64,000 nt of DNA from Gigaspora margarita. Lineage: Eukaryota; Glomeromycota; Glomeromycetes; Diversisporales; Gigasporaceae. The stretch spans positions 167,194 to 231,193 of the forward strand of contig WTPW01000682.1 of NCBI GenBank assembly GCA_009809945.1. Direction: 5' to 3'. Every line of letters starts with the position of its first letter. Positions within the stretch are counted from its first letter, which is position 1. Below are positions 48,366 to 59,866 of the stretch, one piece after another. Under the pieces are notes generated by a model. That model was not told the origin of the DNA and ran no database searches. It saw nothing but the letters and a program-made list of their open reading frames with translations. Made by a program: the position numbers and the translations under genes.

Positions 48366-49142
48366 ATGTTAATTATTACATCGACAGATATAATAACTTC
48401 GATATCTCCTTCATCATCAACCGAATTACAATTTTCATCCGAAACTGTTAATTCTCAATCATCTCATGGTAATTTTTTTATATTTTTTTTATTTTATATA
48501 TGATAGCGTCATTACTTGAAAACAATAAATTCATTTTCTATTAATCCATCCGGATCACCTTCACAAGACACTACTGTTCCAAATTCACAATCAATTATTT
48601 TAACTGTGGGCATATTAATATTGGTTTCCATAAGTATATTTACAATAATGATTCATTTATACAAACGAAAGCTCTCTTCAACTTCAAATAAATTTGTTGA
48701 AGTAAAAAATTCAACACTTACTACAACTATACCAAATACACCAAATACACAAAATACACAAAATTCACAAAATACATTAAATATACCAAATACATCAAAT
48801 ACATCAAATAGTATTTTTACAAATGTATCGAATACATCAACTCAAACTGAAGATGATGATATGAATTCTGATCATTTACCTTCCTCTCAAAGAAGTTCTG
48901 TATCTTCTATCATAGCGATTGAAGTTATGACTGATACTTTATCAAATTTAATGCGTGCTCAAGGTGGTGAAATTGAAGTTTCTACTCCAACTGCTACTTA
49001 TAACGATGCTTTTGATAATGGAACTATATTATTTAAAGTAAAATCTTTAGATAATACTGAAATTAAAGAAAAACATCCTTCAGAAAATAGATGTAATTTT
49101 CGACATATGGTTTCTTCATTTTTTGGAAAAATGAAATTATAA
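48366..49142 (+). CDS. Ser/Thr/Asn-rich single-pass membrane protein (hypothetical, two exons)
   Basis: The main frame runs to TAA at 49140-49142. An upstream ATG at 48366 opens a Ser/Thr-rich start (MLIITSTDIITSISPSSSTE). Joining 48446 to 48507 (60-bp intron GTTAAT…GATAG) keeps the frame and gives 238 residues. The more usual donor GTAATT at 48469 would put the frame out, so the splice is uncertain. An outer Ser/Thr segment precedes a membrane helix at about residues 62-85 (SIILTVGILILVSISIFTIM), then HLYKRK as a positive stop-transfer. Next come a PNTxNTQNSQNT repeat (codons for Asn-Thr repeated every 3 residues), an acidic patch TEDDDMNSD and a mixed tail (IIAIEVMTDTLSNLMRAQGG) that looks folded. 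No family recognised. The layout suggests a cell-surface or wall-anchored sensor-like protein with a cytosolic tail; this is inference. Confidence 0.55.
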
Positions 49143-49393
49143 AAAAAAAAAAAAAAACAAAAAATTAAATTATAACTGTTAGATACTGTTAGATATGTTT
49201 TTTTTTTTGTTTTTCCGTACATACATACAATTTTTCTTCGTGGCCGAAGTATATACTCACATGCACATCAATAACATCGCATCTTACAGTTTTTTTTTTT
49301 TTTCTTTTCTGTGCTTTGGGTTTTTTGTGTATTTGTATTTTCTTTTTCTCCTGTATGATTTTTTTTATCACTTTTAATCCTAATTTGTTTTCA

Positions 49394-49428
<35 letters not shown>

Positions 49429-50567
49429 TCAGAAAACATTTAATATAAATTTGGACATTAATGTCAAAGGTTGATTATTGTTTAAATTACATTTTACTTT
49501 TCTTTTTCTTCTTGTTGGAGTATACTAGTTATGCTTGGTTACTTGGAAAATTCTTTTAATAAAATAAATCACCTTTGTTTTTTAAATAATACTTGACTCA
49601 AACTCAAATGTCATTTACATTTACATACGTACAGTACGTACAGCACATAACAGATAAGCATATCGATATACAGCAGTTACAGTGTATCAGTTGCAAGTAT
49701 ACTCATAAAAGTTTGTAATTACGTTGGAAATTTGAGAGATTTTTTGAATTTTCTTAATTTTGTCAGCACATATCGATACGTATTGAGTATAGTACAGTAT
49801 GTACAGTATGTACATTCGGATGTGTATAAACAGTGCTCTGAAACATTAATAGATATTTTATTAACGCTAAACTTATTACAGTAAATCTTATCTATAAAAT
49901 ATCTATATTTCATGAACTTACCAAATTTGTATATCAATATAATATGTATATCCTACTTGTAGCCTACCTTTTTTTATGCATAACGAAAAATTTATCATAT
50001 ATGGTACTTAATAATAACTAAAGAAATTATTTATCCACTGTATTTTTAGGTTTTATATGTATCCTGTGGCCAAAGCGTTATCATTCTGTTCCTGTCAAAT
50101 AATTTATTGTCAAATACTGAAGTATGACACACAAACTGCATTATTCAATTAACTGTATACTCATTTTTATTAATCATTTAAGATTTGAGTAACTGTAAAA
50201 GAAATCATGTAAATTAATTTATGATTTTTATCGCTTTCTCCCTAAAAATTTACGCACGTACCAGTCACGTACCTATGCATAAAGATTGTACTCGAGTAAT
50301 ATTTTTATTATACGGCTATAATAAATTATTTTGAGTCAAAATCCCGACAGATCTAGTCCTAAATTATAACTTTTGTGACATTGTCGGGATTTTGACTATG
50401 GATGGGCAAAGTAATTTTGTAAGTAAATAATGACCTACAGTATGACTTATCCCTTACTTAATATTAGGTAAGATTAAATAATATTTCCATTCTATTATCT
50501 ATTATGCGCATATATAAAACATATGATAAAAGGATATTGAACGAAAAATTTCTGCTAATAAATAATA
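49143..50567. other. 3' flank of the membrane-protein gene and gene-free DNA
   Basis: A and T runs (49141-49157, 49199-49209, 49290-49302, and A at 49397-49427) are present. Words ACGTACAGTACGTACAGCAC occur at about 49625. A short foldback CAAAATCCCGACA…TGTCGGGATTTTG lies at 50337-50394. Frames here are low complexity. Confidence 0.35.
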
Positions 50568-50760
50568 TTATCCAATATCTTACTATGATCGGACTGCCAA
50601 ATAACCAAGTTATTTGTCAGTCGGACCATAGTAAAGATATCGGATAACACCGTTATTGGATGTTACACACCAATAACTTATTTATCTGACTTACAGCCAG
50701 ATAATGGAGTTATTTTTCAAATAACTACCGTTATTGGATGCTTCGCATCCAATAACTATA
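50568..50760. mobile_element. Tandem hairpins with ATCCAATAAC words
   Basis: A hairpin at 50568-50647 has arms of about 35 bases around CAAGTTATTTG. Then TTATTGGATG…CATCCAATAA pairs follow at 50653-50757. Together they resemble a MITE of about 190 bases built of stacked foldbacks. No clear duplication. Confidence 0.5.
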
Positions 50761-51184
50761 TATTATCTATTGCAAAGGTAATATTAAGTAATATTAAGTA
50801 ATTTTGTCCAAAACCATAATAAATTATCCGGATAATCGGTAATTTAATAATGCCATGGTAGAAATTTTCTTGAGGGTACAATCTACCAAAACAATTATTA
50901 CATAATAGTGTACCAATGGGACAATGGAGAATTTTCAATGGATACTTATCCATTGAGCCTCTTTGAACTTTAGTTGTTCTCAATGAATAGCCAAATTGTA
51001 AACTTTACTATACAATCAATCTTTCCATGACTGATAATATTAATATTATTTTGCCACTTTTAGAATCGGTATCTTTGCTCGGAAAATATGACTTGATAGT
51101 ACAATCGAGTTTTTTACCCACCTTTTCTATTGCTGAATTGTACTATGTAAACATGTGACTATCGCTTTTAAAATTTGATATTTT
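50761..51184. other. Gene-free host-like sequence
   Basis: No recognised gene. The 75-codon minus frame 50756-50983 (MRTTKVQRGSMDKYPLKILH…) has no domain and partly overlaps the hairpin block. Confidence 0.3.
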
Positions 51185-53835
51185 TTATATCTTCTAGCGA
51201 AGGTTTCTCAACGACTTTATAATTAAACTTAATAAAAATTTTTTATTTTAATTCTACAGGCTTGAAAATTGAAATAAAAAGAGTTTCGTTGAGTTTGACC
51301 TGGTAGTTATCAAAAAAATTTCATTTAAAAGTTTAAAGAAAATCTTGAAAATCTACAAAAATATGGTTTTTAAAATTTAAATAAAAATTTCTCGATACCT
51401 ACTGTAACCAAATTCTATGAAATTTTTTTTATTTTAATTCTATAAGTTTATAGAATTAAAATGAAAAAAAAACTTTTATTGAATCTGGATTGGTAGTTGT
51501 TAAGAAAATATTGATTGAAAGTTAAAAAAAAATATTTAGCTGCTTCATTTCTTTTAAAGATACCAAAAATTTGAACAAAGATAAATTCGGTCAATTTTTT
51601 TTTATTTTGATTCTATGTGATTATAGAATCAAAATAAAAAAAAAAATCATGATTGAATTTAATTAAATATGTGTTGAGTATCTTTAAAAGAAATGAAGCA
51701 GCTAAATAATTTTTTTTAACTTTCAATCAATATTTCTCAACAACTATTTATCCAAATTTGATGGAATTTTTTTTTATTCTAATTCTTTAAATCTATAGAA
51801 TTAAATTTCACCAGAAATCATCATTTAAAGTTTAAATAAAATTATTTATTTTGCAATTTATTTTTAAAAAATTTTAAAAAACTTAAAATAACGATTTCTC
51901 AACAATCATCTATCCAAATCTTTTTTTATTATTTAATTCTACAAGATTATATAATTAAAATAAAAAAAAAATCTATTTATTTTGGATTGGTAGTTGTTAA
52001 GAAATATTGATTGAAATTTAAAGAAAAATTTAGCCGCAGCATTTCTTTTACAGATACTGAAACTTTTGAACGAAAATTACTCGACACGTATTTGATTAAA
52101 TTCGATCAAAATTTTTTTATCTTTATTCTATAATCACATAGAATCAAGATAAAAAAATTTTGATCGAATTTAATCAAATATGTGTCGAGTAATCTTCGTT
52201 CAAAGTTTCAGTATCTGTAAAAGAAATGCTGTGGTTAAATTTTTCTTTAAATTTCAATCAATATTTCTTAACTTATCCCCCCAGTAAATACGAAATAAAT
52301 AACGAAGTTTTAATTTCAAACGGCCTAAATAGAATTCTTTTTATTTTACTAACTTAGAATTAAAATAAAAAATTTCATAGAATTTGGTTTAGTAGTTATC
52401 AAGAAATTTTCATTTAAATTTTAAAAGCCATGATCGTAGCCATATTTTTTTAACATTTTCATTATTAAATGAAATTTTCTTGATAAGGCCGTTTGAAGTT
52501 AATTTTCGGTTAACATCACCTCCCCCCCCCCCCTTCTCCTTTGATGTCCCCCGTTAAAATGTACATATAAAAAAAAAGTAAAAATTAAACATAATAAAAA
52601 TACCGATAACCACGAAATAATGCGATGGGGTGAATTTCGGCCTAAATAAGCTTAATTCAGGCCGAATTTCGAAATAACTCCCATGCGTTATTTCGCAGTT
52701 ATACGGCAAATATAAAATAAAAATATAATTTAAAATAAAAAAAAATAATATAAAATAATTTAAAATAAAATAAAATAATTTAAAAAATAAAATTAAAACG
52801 AATTAAAAAAATGTTTTTTTTTTTTAAAAAAAAAAAGAGAAAAAAAAATTTAATAAAAAATAAAAAAAATAAAGCTAAAATTTAGTTCCTACTTGGCTGT
52901 CCTCTCATATATGTTTATTTCAGTTTGTGATGAAATGATTCAAGAAAAAATGCTGAAAAAAGAGCTTCCAAAGTGTTTTTTTTATTCGATTGTGAAGAGC
53001 TAGAGAACTAATATTAATGAGTAAGAAGAAATATTTAAATAAACATTTAACTTTTACGGAAATAACAATTATTCAAATCAATACTTTTATACATTAAATT
53101 TTAAGCCATCCAATCAGTAATTTTATTTCATTCAATGAGGGACAAAATTTGCATTCGACCAATATGAACTTGGGGAATTAGTAAACCCAAAATTCCAATC
53201 TGTGATCGCTACATACATTTAAAATGATGCAGAATTTTGTTGTAAAAATTGAATGTACGAAGTTCTTTTTTCTCGGATGAATGCATTATATAAATTTTTA
53301 TTTATTTATTTTATTTATTTATTCTTGCTCCTCTCTTTTATAAAAAGAATGTAAATTTTTAACTACTGAATAAATTTATCTGACCTAATTAGCAACTCAG
53401 CTAAAATCTCTAGACAAAATTTAACTTGAAGTCAATTCGTTATAATAGATTTACTACATTAAAAATAGTGTTCATTTTATATGTTCGTTTTATTTGTCCC
53501 CCTCTTCCGAGAATCCTGGAAAGTGATGTTAACCGAAAAATTAACTTCAAACGGCCTAAGGCCAGATCAATTAAATTCTGTGTTTTACATTACCCCCCTC
53601 TAGAGCCCTCCTCCTCTCATAGTCAAAAAAAAAAATCTATATATATAACACTATAGGAGATAGAGGAGGTAATGTAAAACACAGAATTAGATTGGTCTGA
53701 CCTAATTACCAGGTCAAATTCCATAAACCTTTTTTTATTTCAATTTTACAAGCCTGTAGAATTAAAATAAAATAAAAATTATTAAGTTTAATTATATACT
53801 CGTTGAGAAACCTTCGCTAGAAAGATATAAATTAA
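51185..53835. mobile_element. 2.65-kb nested foldback element
   Basis: The left end ATATCTTCTAGCGAAGGTTT and the next 90 bases occur in inverse at 53740-53835 (AACCTTCGCTAGAAAGATAT). Between them are at least five further palindromes: centres near 51625 (arms of about 110 bases with AAAGATACC), 52135 (arms of about 130 bases with CAGATACTGAAAC), 52655 (GGCCTAAATAAGC…), and 53620 (GTAATGTAAAACACAGAATT), plus an inverted pair GGCCGTTTGAAGTTAATTTT at 52483 and 53560. A 12-C run is at 52524-52535. No coding capacity. Confidence 0.7.
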
Positions 53836-55233
53836 CAATCACGTAGCTGATAATATTCGTATCTAGTCAATCAGATAATCACTGAAATCACATGCTATTA
53901 CTATGGTTGTAATTAAAATTACATGTAAATTCAAACTTTTATAAATCTGGCATAAAAGTAAGTACAAAATTATAGTTTCGAACATACTGGCAAAACTTTT
54001 GTAATGCTGGCACAGTTATCATGTGACAATGCACGTAAAGTTACATTACAGATTCGTAAGTTACATGTAATTTTCATGTAAGTAAAAATATAATTTTTGT
54101 AATGGCTATTACTAAAATCACTAGCTAACGTTAAGGCATGAAATTTTGGGGCACGAAAATAATTTTCGTTCATAAAACTACCAGGGCAAAAGAATGGACA
54201 CGTGACTAAAATAGGTATACTCGATAACAAGATACGATTATAATCTTATATATCGTTTTAATGTATAATATATATTCAAATAATTAAGTTATATATTTCA
54301 CAAAATTGTTATTTATTACATTTATCTAAAATTGTTTGGTGTTTTTTACTTTTTAGTGTATGAAAATCTAGAAGAAACATTAAAAATAAAATAAAATCTG
54401 TATCTGTTATTTGTTCAGTACATTTTTTGCAACATTTGTTACATGTATAATCTAGCTTAGAAAAATGCACTAAATGTTTTGAATTGTTAGCTTTATGGCC
54501 AGATCAACAAAAATGTAGTAAAGATAATTCTATTGCAACTGAGTATAAGTGTTTTTGCTAATACTAATACGTGCGTACATTAATTACCAGAAAGTGTTGT
54601 ATGCTTTTGATGTTCAAAGTTTCCTTTTTTTTTGGCATCCATCCATGTTTATGCATATTAAATTCTGAATATCTAAAATATTATAACAAATAGCTCTAAA
54701 TATTTTTCTTAAAAAATTAAACCTGCTATCATAAAAAAATTTTGAATCTCAACACCAACAACTCATAAGAGGATCATTGCTATGATTATTGTTTAAAAAT
54801 ATTAAAATATTTTATATATATGTTTTTTCTATTGCAAGTATAACAATAGTTCAAAAATATTATAGTTAATGGGAAAATTGCAGATAAAGGGTATAAAATG
54901 ATCGACACTTTATAATAAATTATGGTGAACATTTATAGTAAATTTCTATAATGTGCGAATGGGCTTTTCTACATATAAAAGTATTTTTTTTATTAAGCAA
55001 ACCTTTTATAATTTCTAATTAAACTTTGCAGAACCAACTTTTCTGATTCTAATAATAGTTAAATTATTAAAATTGCATTAGTATATGACATGATATAAGT
55101 ATTTGTTATCACAGATCATAATTTAAAATGGAATCTATATTTTTTATTTAATCTGCTAATTTTTTAAAACCCACTAATATTTGTTTATTACTAGGAACAA
55201 AAAACTGGTATGCATCCAGAGCATTAATTGTCA
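53836..55233. other. Gene-free sequence passing from host-like to repeat-like
   Basis: At 53900-54110 ACATGTAAATT/AATTTTCATGTAAG words form an imperfect inverted array. The 86-codon minus frame 53970-54230 overlaps it. No further element ends were identified. Confidence 0.3.
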
Positions 55234-55459
55234 CAGGTTATAATAAAATCAGATTATAATAAAATTTAGGGTCTTAATTTAAAAATATAAGCTCTACTAA
55301 AATTTACCTATCTGCTATACTCTTTTTTAAATAACCCTAACCCTAAAACCTAACTTAACTATAAAAAAAAATCTAACAAAAAAGTCCCAAAAAAAATTTT
55401 TAAAAATCAGTTATAAAATAAATCAAATTTTATTATAATCCAATTTCATTATAATCTGT
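55234..55459. mobile_element. MITE with telomere-like core (GATTATAATAAAATTT ends)
   Basis: The left end CACAGGTTATAATAAAATCA and the inverse of ATTTCATTATAATCTGTA bound about 226 bases. The core has AATAACCCTAACCCTAAAAC. Confidence 0.6.
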
Positions 55460-55977
55460 ATTAATAAATTAATTAATTAGTAGATTAATTGATTGGGCAA
55501 CTAATTAATTAGCTAGATAAAATAATGAATTGATAAAATTTTTTATTGATTTGTATTACTAGTTTAAAATACAATATTAAATATTAAATTAAATTATATA
55601 AAAATTAAAAATATAAATTTAAAATATAAATTAAATAAATATATAAAATTAATATAATAAGTTTATTAAAAATAAAAGTATTAAATGCCTAATAATTTAA
55701 TAGTTTTAAAATTATAAATTTATATAAATTTTTGAAATAAGTTATTATTATAAAATAAAATAAATTAAATAATTTTTAATTAATAAGTTATTAATATTTT
55801 TTTATTTTTATTTTATTTTAATTAAATTATTATATTTATTGTTTTTTTTTTTAATATAAAATTTTTATTTTAAGTTTTTTTAGCTTATTTTTTTTAATAT
55901 TAAACTATTTTTTTAAAAATTTTAATTATATTTTTATATTATTAATATTATATATATTATTATTTTTGAGTTTTACT
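55460..55977. other. Extreme AT low-complexity sequence
   Basis: Almost pure A/T (TAAATATATAAAATTAATAT-like). Nothing else seen. Confidence 0.5.
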
Positions 55978-56323
55978 AAAATGCATCTATGGTGTTTTAC
56001 ACCATGTTACACAAAACTATTAGAATAGCTGATCAAAATTTAAGATCAGGTGTAACATAAAATTTTGTTTTTTTGTTTATTTTTTTAAAAAAACATTCAT
56101 ATCTCAAAATTTTGCTTATGAAACCAACTTTGGGGCTCTAATAAAAAAAATTTCATGCTAAATTTTGTATATATTAATGCTCCAATAAAATCCTAGGTCT
56201 CACCCTAACCCTAAAGTAATCAAAATTTATTTTTTTGTTTTATAAAAATTTATTTTGTTGTTTTTGTTACACAGATTTGCAAATCTAATTTACCTATAGT
56301 AGTAAAATACCATAAGTGCGTTT
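55978..56323. mobile_element. MITE with telomere-like core, copy 3
   Basis: The ends AAATGCATCTATGGTGTTTT and the inverse of AAAATACCATAAGTGCGTTT are matched. The core shares GATCAGGTGTAACATAAAAT, TTTTGCTTATGAAACCAACT and CACCCTAACCCTAAAG with the copies at 32708, 39458 and 59867, although its ends differ. Confidence 0.65.
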
Positions 56324-57056
56324 TATAATAATTGTTATTTTTTATATTATTTTTTAAAAAAAAACTGGTTTTAAATTATTATCAATTAACTTATATTTTT
56401 TAAAAAAAATTATTTTTTTAAAATTATTTATTTTTTTAAAATTATTTATTTAATTAAATTAATTTTTAAATTATTATTTTAACTTATGATATTTATATCC
56501 ACTATACCAAATTTAAATCTAACTACTATGCTATATCTCAAATCAACTATAGTCTAACCTCTATATAGGGGGCATCTATAAATAACATTATGCTTGAGGG
56601 GGGTCCCCAAAATTTAAAGATTTTCCAATATGAAGGGGGGTCCCCTAGAACATAACACAATTTTTTTATAAAAATTTGTCTAAAACTTGATTCAGTGGTC
56701 CAAATTGAATGGTTTTGGTACCATTCGAATCGTCTCGAGGAGAGGATTCGAATGGCACCAAAATCATTTGATTTGGATTACTAGATCACGTTTTATTAAT
56801 AAAATACTATTGGTTATTATGTTTTCTTATAAAATTACTATAAAATCAATAGTATTTCATTAAGAAAACGTAATCTAGTGATCCAAATAAAATGAGTTTG
56901 ACACCATTGGATTTGTCTCATAGAGACAAATTGAATATACCAAAACCATCTAAATTGGATCACTAGATCATAATATATTCAAGTTTTTGTAAATTTATAT
57001 ATATAAACATACAGATTTTTAAAAAATTTTTTATATAGTAGAGGGGGGGTCAAGAG

Positions 57057-57967
57057 TAAAGCTGCTGGTGAAACTAATTAGTTTCACTAGTTGAAACTGG
57101 TAAAACTGGTAAAACTGGTGAAACTTAAAAAGTGATTTGGTGAAACTGGTAAAACTAGTTGAAACTAGGTAATACTGGTGTTACTGGTGTTACTGGTGAT
57201 ACTGGTGATACTGGTGAAACTGGTGATACTGGTGAAACTGGTAATACTAGTAAAAATGGTGATACTAGTAAAATTGGTGATGCAGTGATATTAGTGATAC
57301 TGCTGATACTGGTGATACCAATTTTGGGTAGCTTATTTTCAGATGAAAGAGGTTTATTAGCGATCGCAAGTAGTTGCTACATAGTAAAGTCCAAATTTTA
57401 CTATGTAAATCGATTATATTTACTTAAATAAATATGTTCAGAAGTTCAAAATGTATTTTTTTTAAAATTTTTATACAAATAGGAGAACATTTTATTATTT
57501 AAGTTTTAATTTTTACTTTCATCGAATATATTTTTTAAAAAAATTTTAATTTTTTCGTTAAAAGTAAAAATTAAAAGTCAAATAATAAAATGTTTTTTAA
57601 TCTTACTAAAAATTTTATTATATATATATTTTGATCTTCTGAATAAGTTTACATAAGCGATAATAATCGATTTATATAGTAGAATTTAGACTTTACTATG
57701 TAGCGACTATTGTCGATCGTGGGTAGCCTATTTTTGGATCAAAGACATTTTTAAGTTATTGATCTATTTTCGAACACATATAGTAGTATTACTAGTATCA
57801 TCAGTTTCACCAGTTTTACCAGTATTACCAGTATCACTAGTTTCACTAGTTTCACCAGTATCACCAGTTTCAGTTTCATCAGTTTTACCAATACTAGTTG
57901 GTAATTGGTGATTGGTGAACGCTGGTGCACCATTACAGTTTAGTTTTACCAGCAGCTTTAGTTAAAA
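57057..57967. mobile_element. Foldback element with ACTGGT minisatellite in its arms
   Basis: Copy 1 of the host MITE reads straight through CAAGAGCTACTAT (as complement), while here about 910 bases separate CAAGAG from CTACTATG. The insert starts TAAAGCTGCTGGTGAAACTA and ends TACCAGCAGCTTTAGTTAAA; its two arms of about 450 bases are inverted copies. Each arm carries a 9-bp-based array (ACTGGTGATACTGGTGAAAC). The arms also share CTACATAGTAAAGTCCAAAT and GATCGCAAG/CGATCGTGG blocks, and the centre is AT-rich. Confidence 0.75.
57159..57431 (+). CDS. Gly-Asp-Thr triplet-repeat ORF within the foldback (90 aa)
   Basis: The ORF starts at TTG (57159), not ATG, and reads GVTGVTGDTGDTGETGDTGE then NTSKNGDTSKIGD, a collagen-like Gly-x-Thr series of about 12 triplets, followed by a hydrophobic run (AVILVILLILVIPIL) from the same minisatellite in another frame. 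The opposite arm gives the matching Leu-Val-Ile-rich frame. It is most likely a coding-looking by-product of the 9-bp repeat; expression is unknown. Confidence 0.2.
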   Translation: MKLGNTGVTGVTGDTGDTGETGDTGETGNTSKNGDTSKIGDAVILVILLILVIPILGSLFSDERGLLAIASSCYIVKSKFYYVNRLYLLK

Positions 57968-58165
57968 GCTACTATGTAGAGGTACATAATGTTATTTATG
58001 GATGCCCCCTAGTCACCTTCAGGATACAAAAAGTGGTGATTATATAGAGATGTGACTAATATAGAGAAAATTCTATATAATTACAATTATAATAAAATTA
58101 TATATAAAAAAATTGTGATTATATAAAAGTTTTAATAAATAAAAATTTTTAAAAATTGTTTTTTT

Positions 58166-59090
58166 TTTTTTTTTTTTTTTTGTTGTTGTTAAGGTGAGGT
58201 TTTGCCTTTATCTTTATTAATAAAATGTGTGAGATTCCTCATGGGGTTTCTCAAGTTACAAGTTATTATACACGAATTAAGACTCAGACTATAGATAAAC
58301 TAATTCTATCTAAATTATTTGCAACCTAAACCTACTAGAGTGGTTAAAACTCACCTAGATTTGGATATGGAGAATTGAGTTAGTAGAAAAGCTATATTTG
58401 ATCCAATTATATGACCAAATGTCTAATTTTCTAAGTGCTAGCCCAAGAGATGGGCAGGTATTAGTATTGTCCTCATGTAGTTGGTCTGGTAAGCCACATA
58501 TACAATTATAAGTATATAGAGCTTTGTTGTAAGAGGATATACGTGAAGATTTAGTAAATGTAGAGCGTGAAGATTGTTATAATAGGTTTTGTGAAGATTT
58601 CCAGTTTGCAAGTTTTATACAGTATGGTTTTCATAAATGTTCATAAATGTTTTGTGAAATGAGCAAAAGGAGTTTAACAATAGTATTGGATGCGTTTTTG
58701 TAAGAGGTATATTGAGATACAATATTAATTAGTGGTATAGGAATAAAGCCCTGAATTGTAGTATAGAAGGTTGTAGTATTAAAAGGTATAGAATGTNTAG
58801 GAGAGAAGCAATAGTGTGTTATAAGGTTGTTACGTAGTTGCTGTAGTTCAGTGGATGATATATCTGATAGGTCTGAAAAAGAAAAATTTTTGATTGTGTT
58901 TTCAATAATATTAGATATGTTATTAGAATCTGGGCAGAGTAGCCAGTGAAGTTGGTGATCTGTTTGATTGCATGTGATACAAGTAGGGTGTATGTGTAGA
59001 GAGGGGTTTATAGAAAGAAAATAGGAAAATGTAGAAAGCATATGTAGCATACATTTAATTCGAAATGATTTTTGAGAACAAAGTTGAAAG
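58166..59090 (-). mobile_element. 5'-truncated LINE, second copy
   Basis: The T run at about 58160-58181 is the A tail on the minus strand; the tail-adjacent words AAGGTGAGGTTTTGCC and TTATCTTTATTAA resemble those of the LINE at 39965-42381. The duplication AAAATTGTTT (plus T's) lies at about 58152 and 59091. It sits inside the pogo-type element. Confidence 0.75.
58631..59050 (-). pseudogene. LINE C-terminal zinc-binding fragment
   Basis: The frame contains ITCNQTDHQLHWLLCP, matching the CxxC…HWxxCP motif of the other LINE (ICHICQQASNALHWVTCP), followed by SSTELQQLRNN, which aligns with its SSTQAINLHSK segment. One base is undetermined (N at 58797). About 140 residues of a much longer ORF2 remain, so it is inactive. 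The two LINEs belong to one family but are clearly diverged. Confidence 0.75.
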
Positions 59091-59111
59091 AAAATTGTTT
59101 TTTTTAAAATA

Positions 59112-59861
59112 TTAATTATAATTGCTACATATAAAAGTTAAAATTGTACTAAAAAAAATTAATAATAATGTTCTAAATAACAGTGTTCAGGGGACAAAAT
59201 TACATATATGTTAAAATTTTAAAATAATTTAAATAATATTTTATTATTACACTTTTACAAGTTACACTTTGGCAAAAAAAAAAATATTAAAAATTTAAAA
59301 AATTTTTGAACTTATCCAAAATTATAAAAATGCATTAATAAAATTTTATCCAAATTATTTTAAAATTTTTGAATATATATCATTTTCTATACTGAATAAC
59401 TTTACTTAGATAATTATTATTGATTTATTTAATATAATTTTGACTTTTATATGTAGCTACGATATATGATTATTTAAAAAAAAATTAAAAAATTCTTTTT
59501 TTAAATAATCATATATCGTAGCTACATATAAAAGGCAAAATTATATTGTGTAAATCGATAGAAATGATCTAAGTAAAGTTATTTGGGATACAAAATTAAA
59601 TATATTTTAAAATTATAAAATAATTTGGATAAAATTTTATTAATACACTTTTATAATTTAATGTTAAATTCAAAAATTATTAATTTTTTTAGTGTTTTTC
59701 ACCTAAGCATAACTTGTAAAAGTGTAATAATAAAATGATATTCAAATTATCTCAAAATTTCAATATATATGTAATTTTGTTTCCTGAACAATATTACTTA
59801 GAGCATTATTGTCGATTTAATTAGTATAATTTTAACTTTTATATGTAGCAATTATAATTAA
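59112..59861. mobile_element. 750-bp palindromic element
   Basis: The outer arms TTAATTATAATTGCTACATA and their inverse (TATGTAGCAATTATAATTAA) bound it. A strong inner palindrome is centred near 59490 (TATATGTAGCTACGATATAT). The blocks TTTTATATGTAGC and ATTATTGTCGATTTAATTAG appear in both outer and inner arms, so it may be an inverted-in-inverted duplication. Confidence 0.65.
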
Positions 59862-59866
59862 TTATT

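Larger units (their letters stand above)
56568..58009. mobile_element. PIF/Harbinger-like MITE (GGGGGCATCC family), copy 2, interrupted
   Basis: The ends GGGGGCATCTATAAATAACA and TGTTATTTATGGATGCCCCC match those of 3313-3845. Without the foreign block at about 57057-57967 it would be about 530 bp like copy 1. TA flanks both sides. Two GAGACGA-loop hairpins (about 56690-56770 and 56885-56965) are kept. Confidence 0.85.

Noticed and set aside
53970-54230. 86-codon minus-strand frame as a gene
   Set aside because: It overlaps an inverted array of ACATGTAA words; no domain. It could be reconsidered if a homologue were found.
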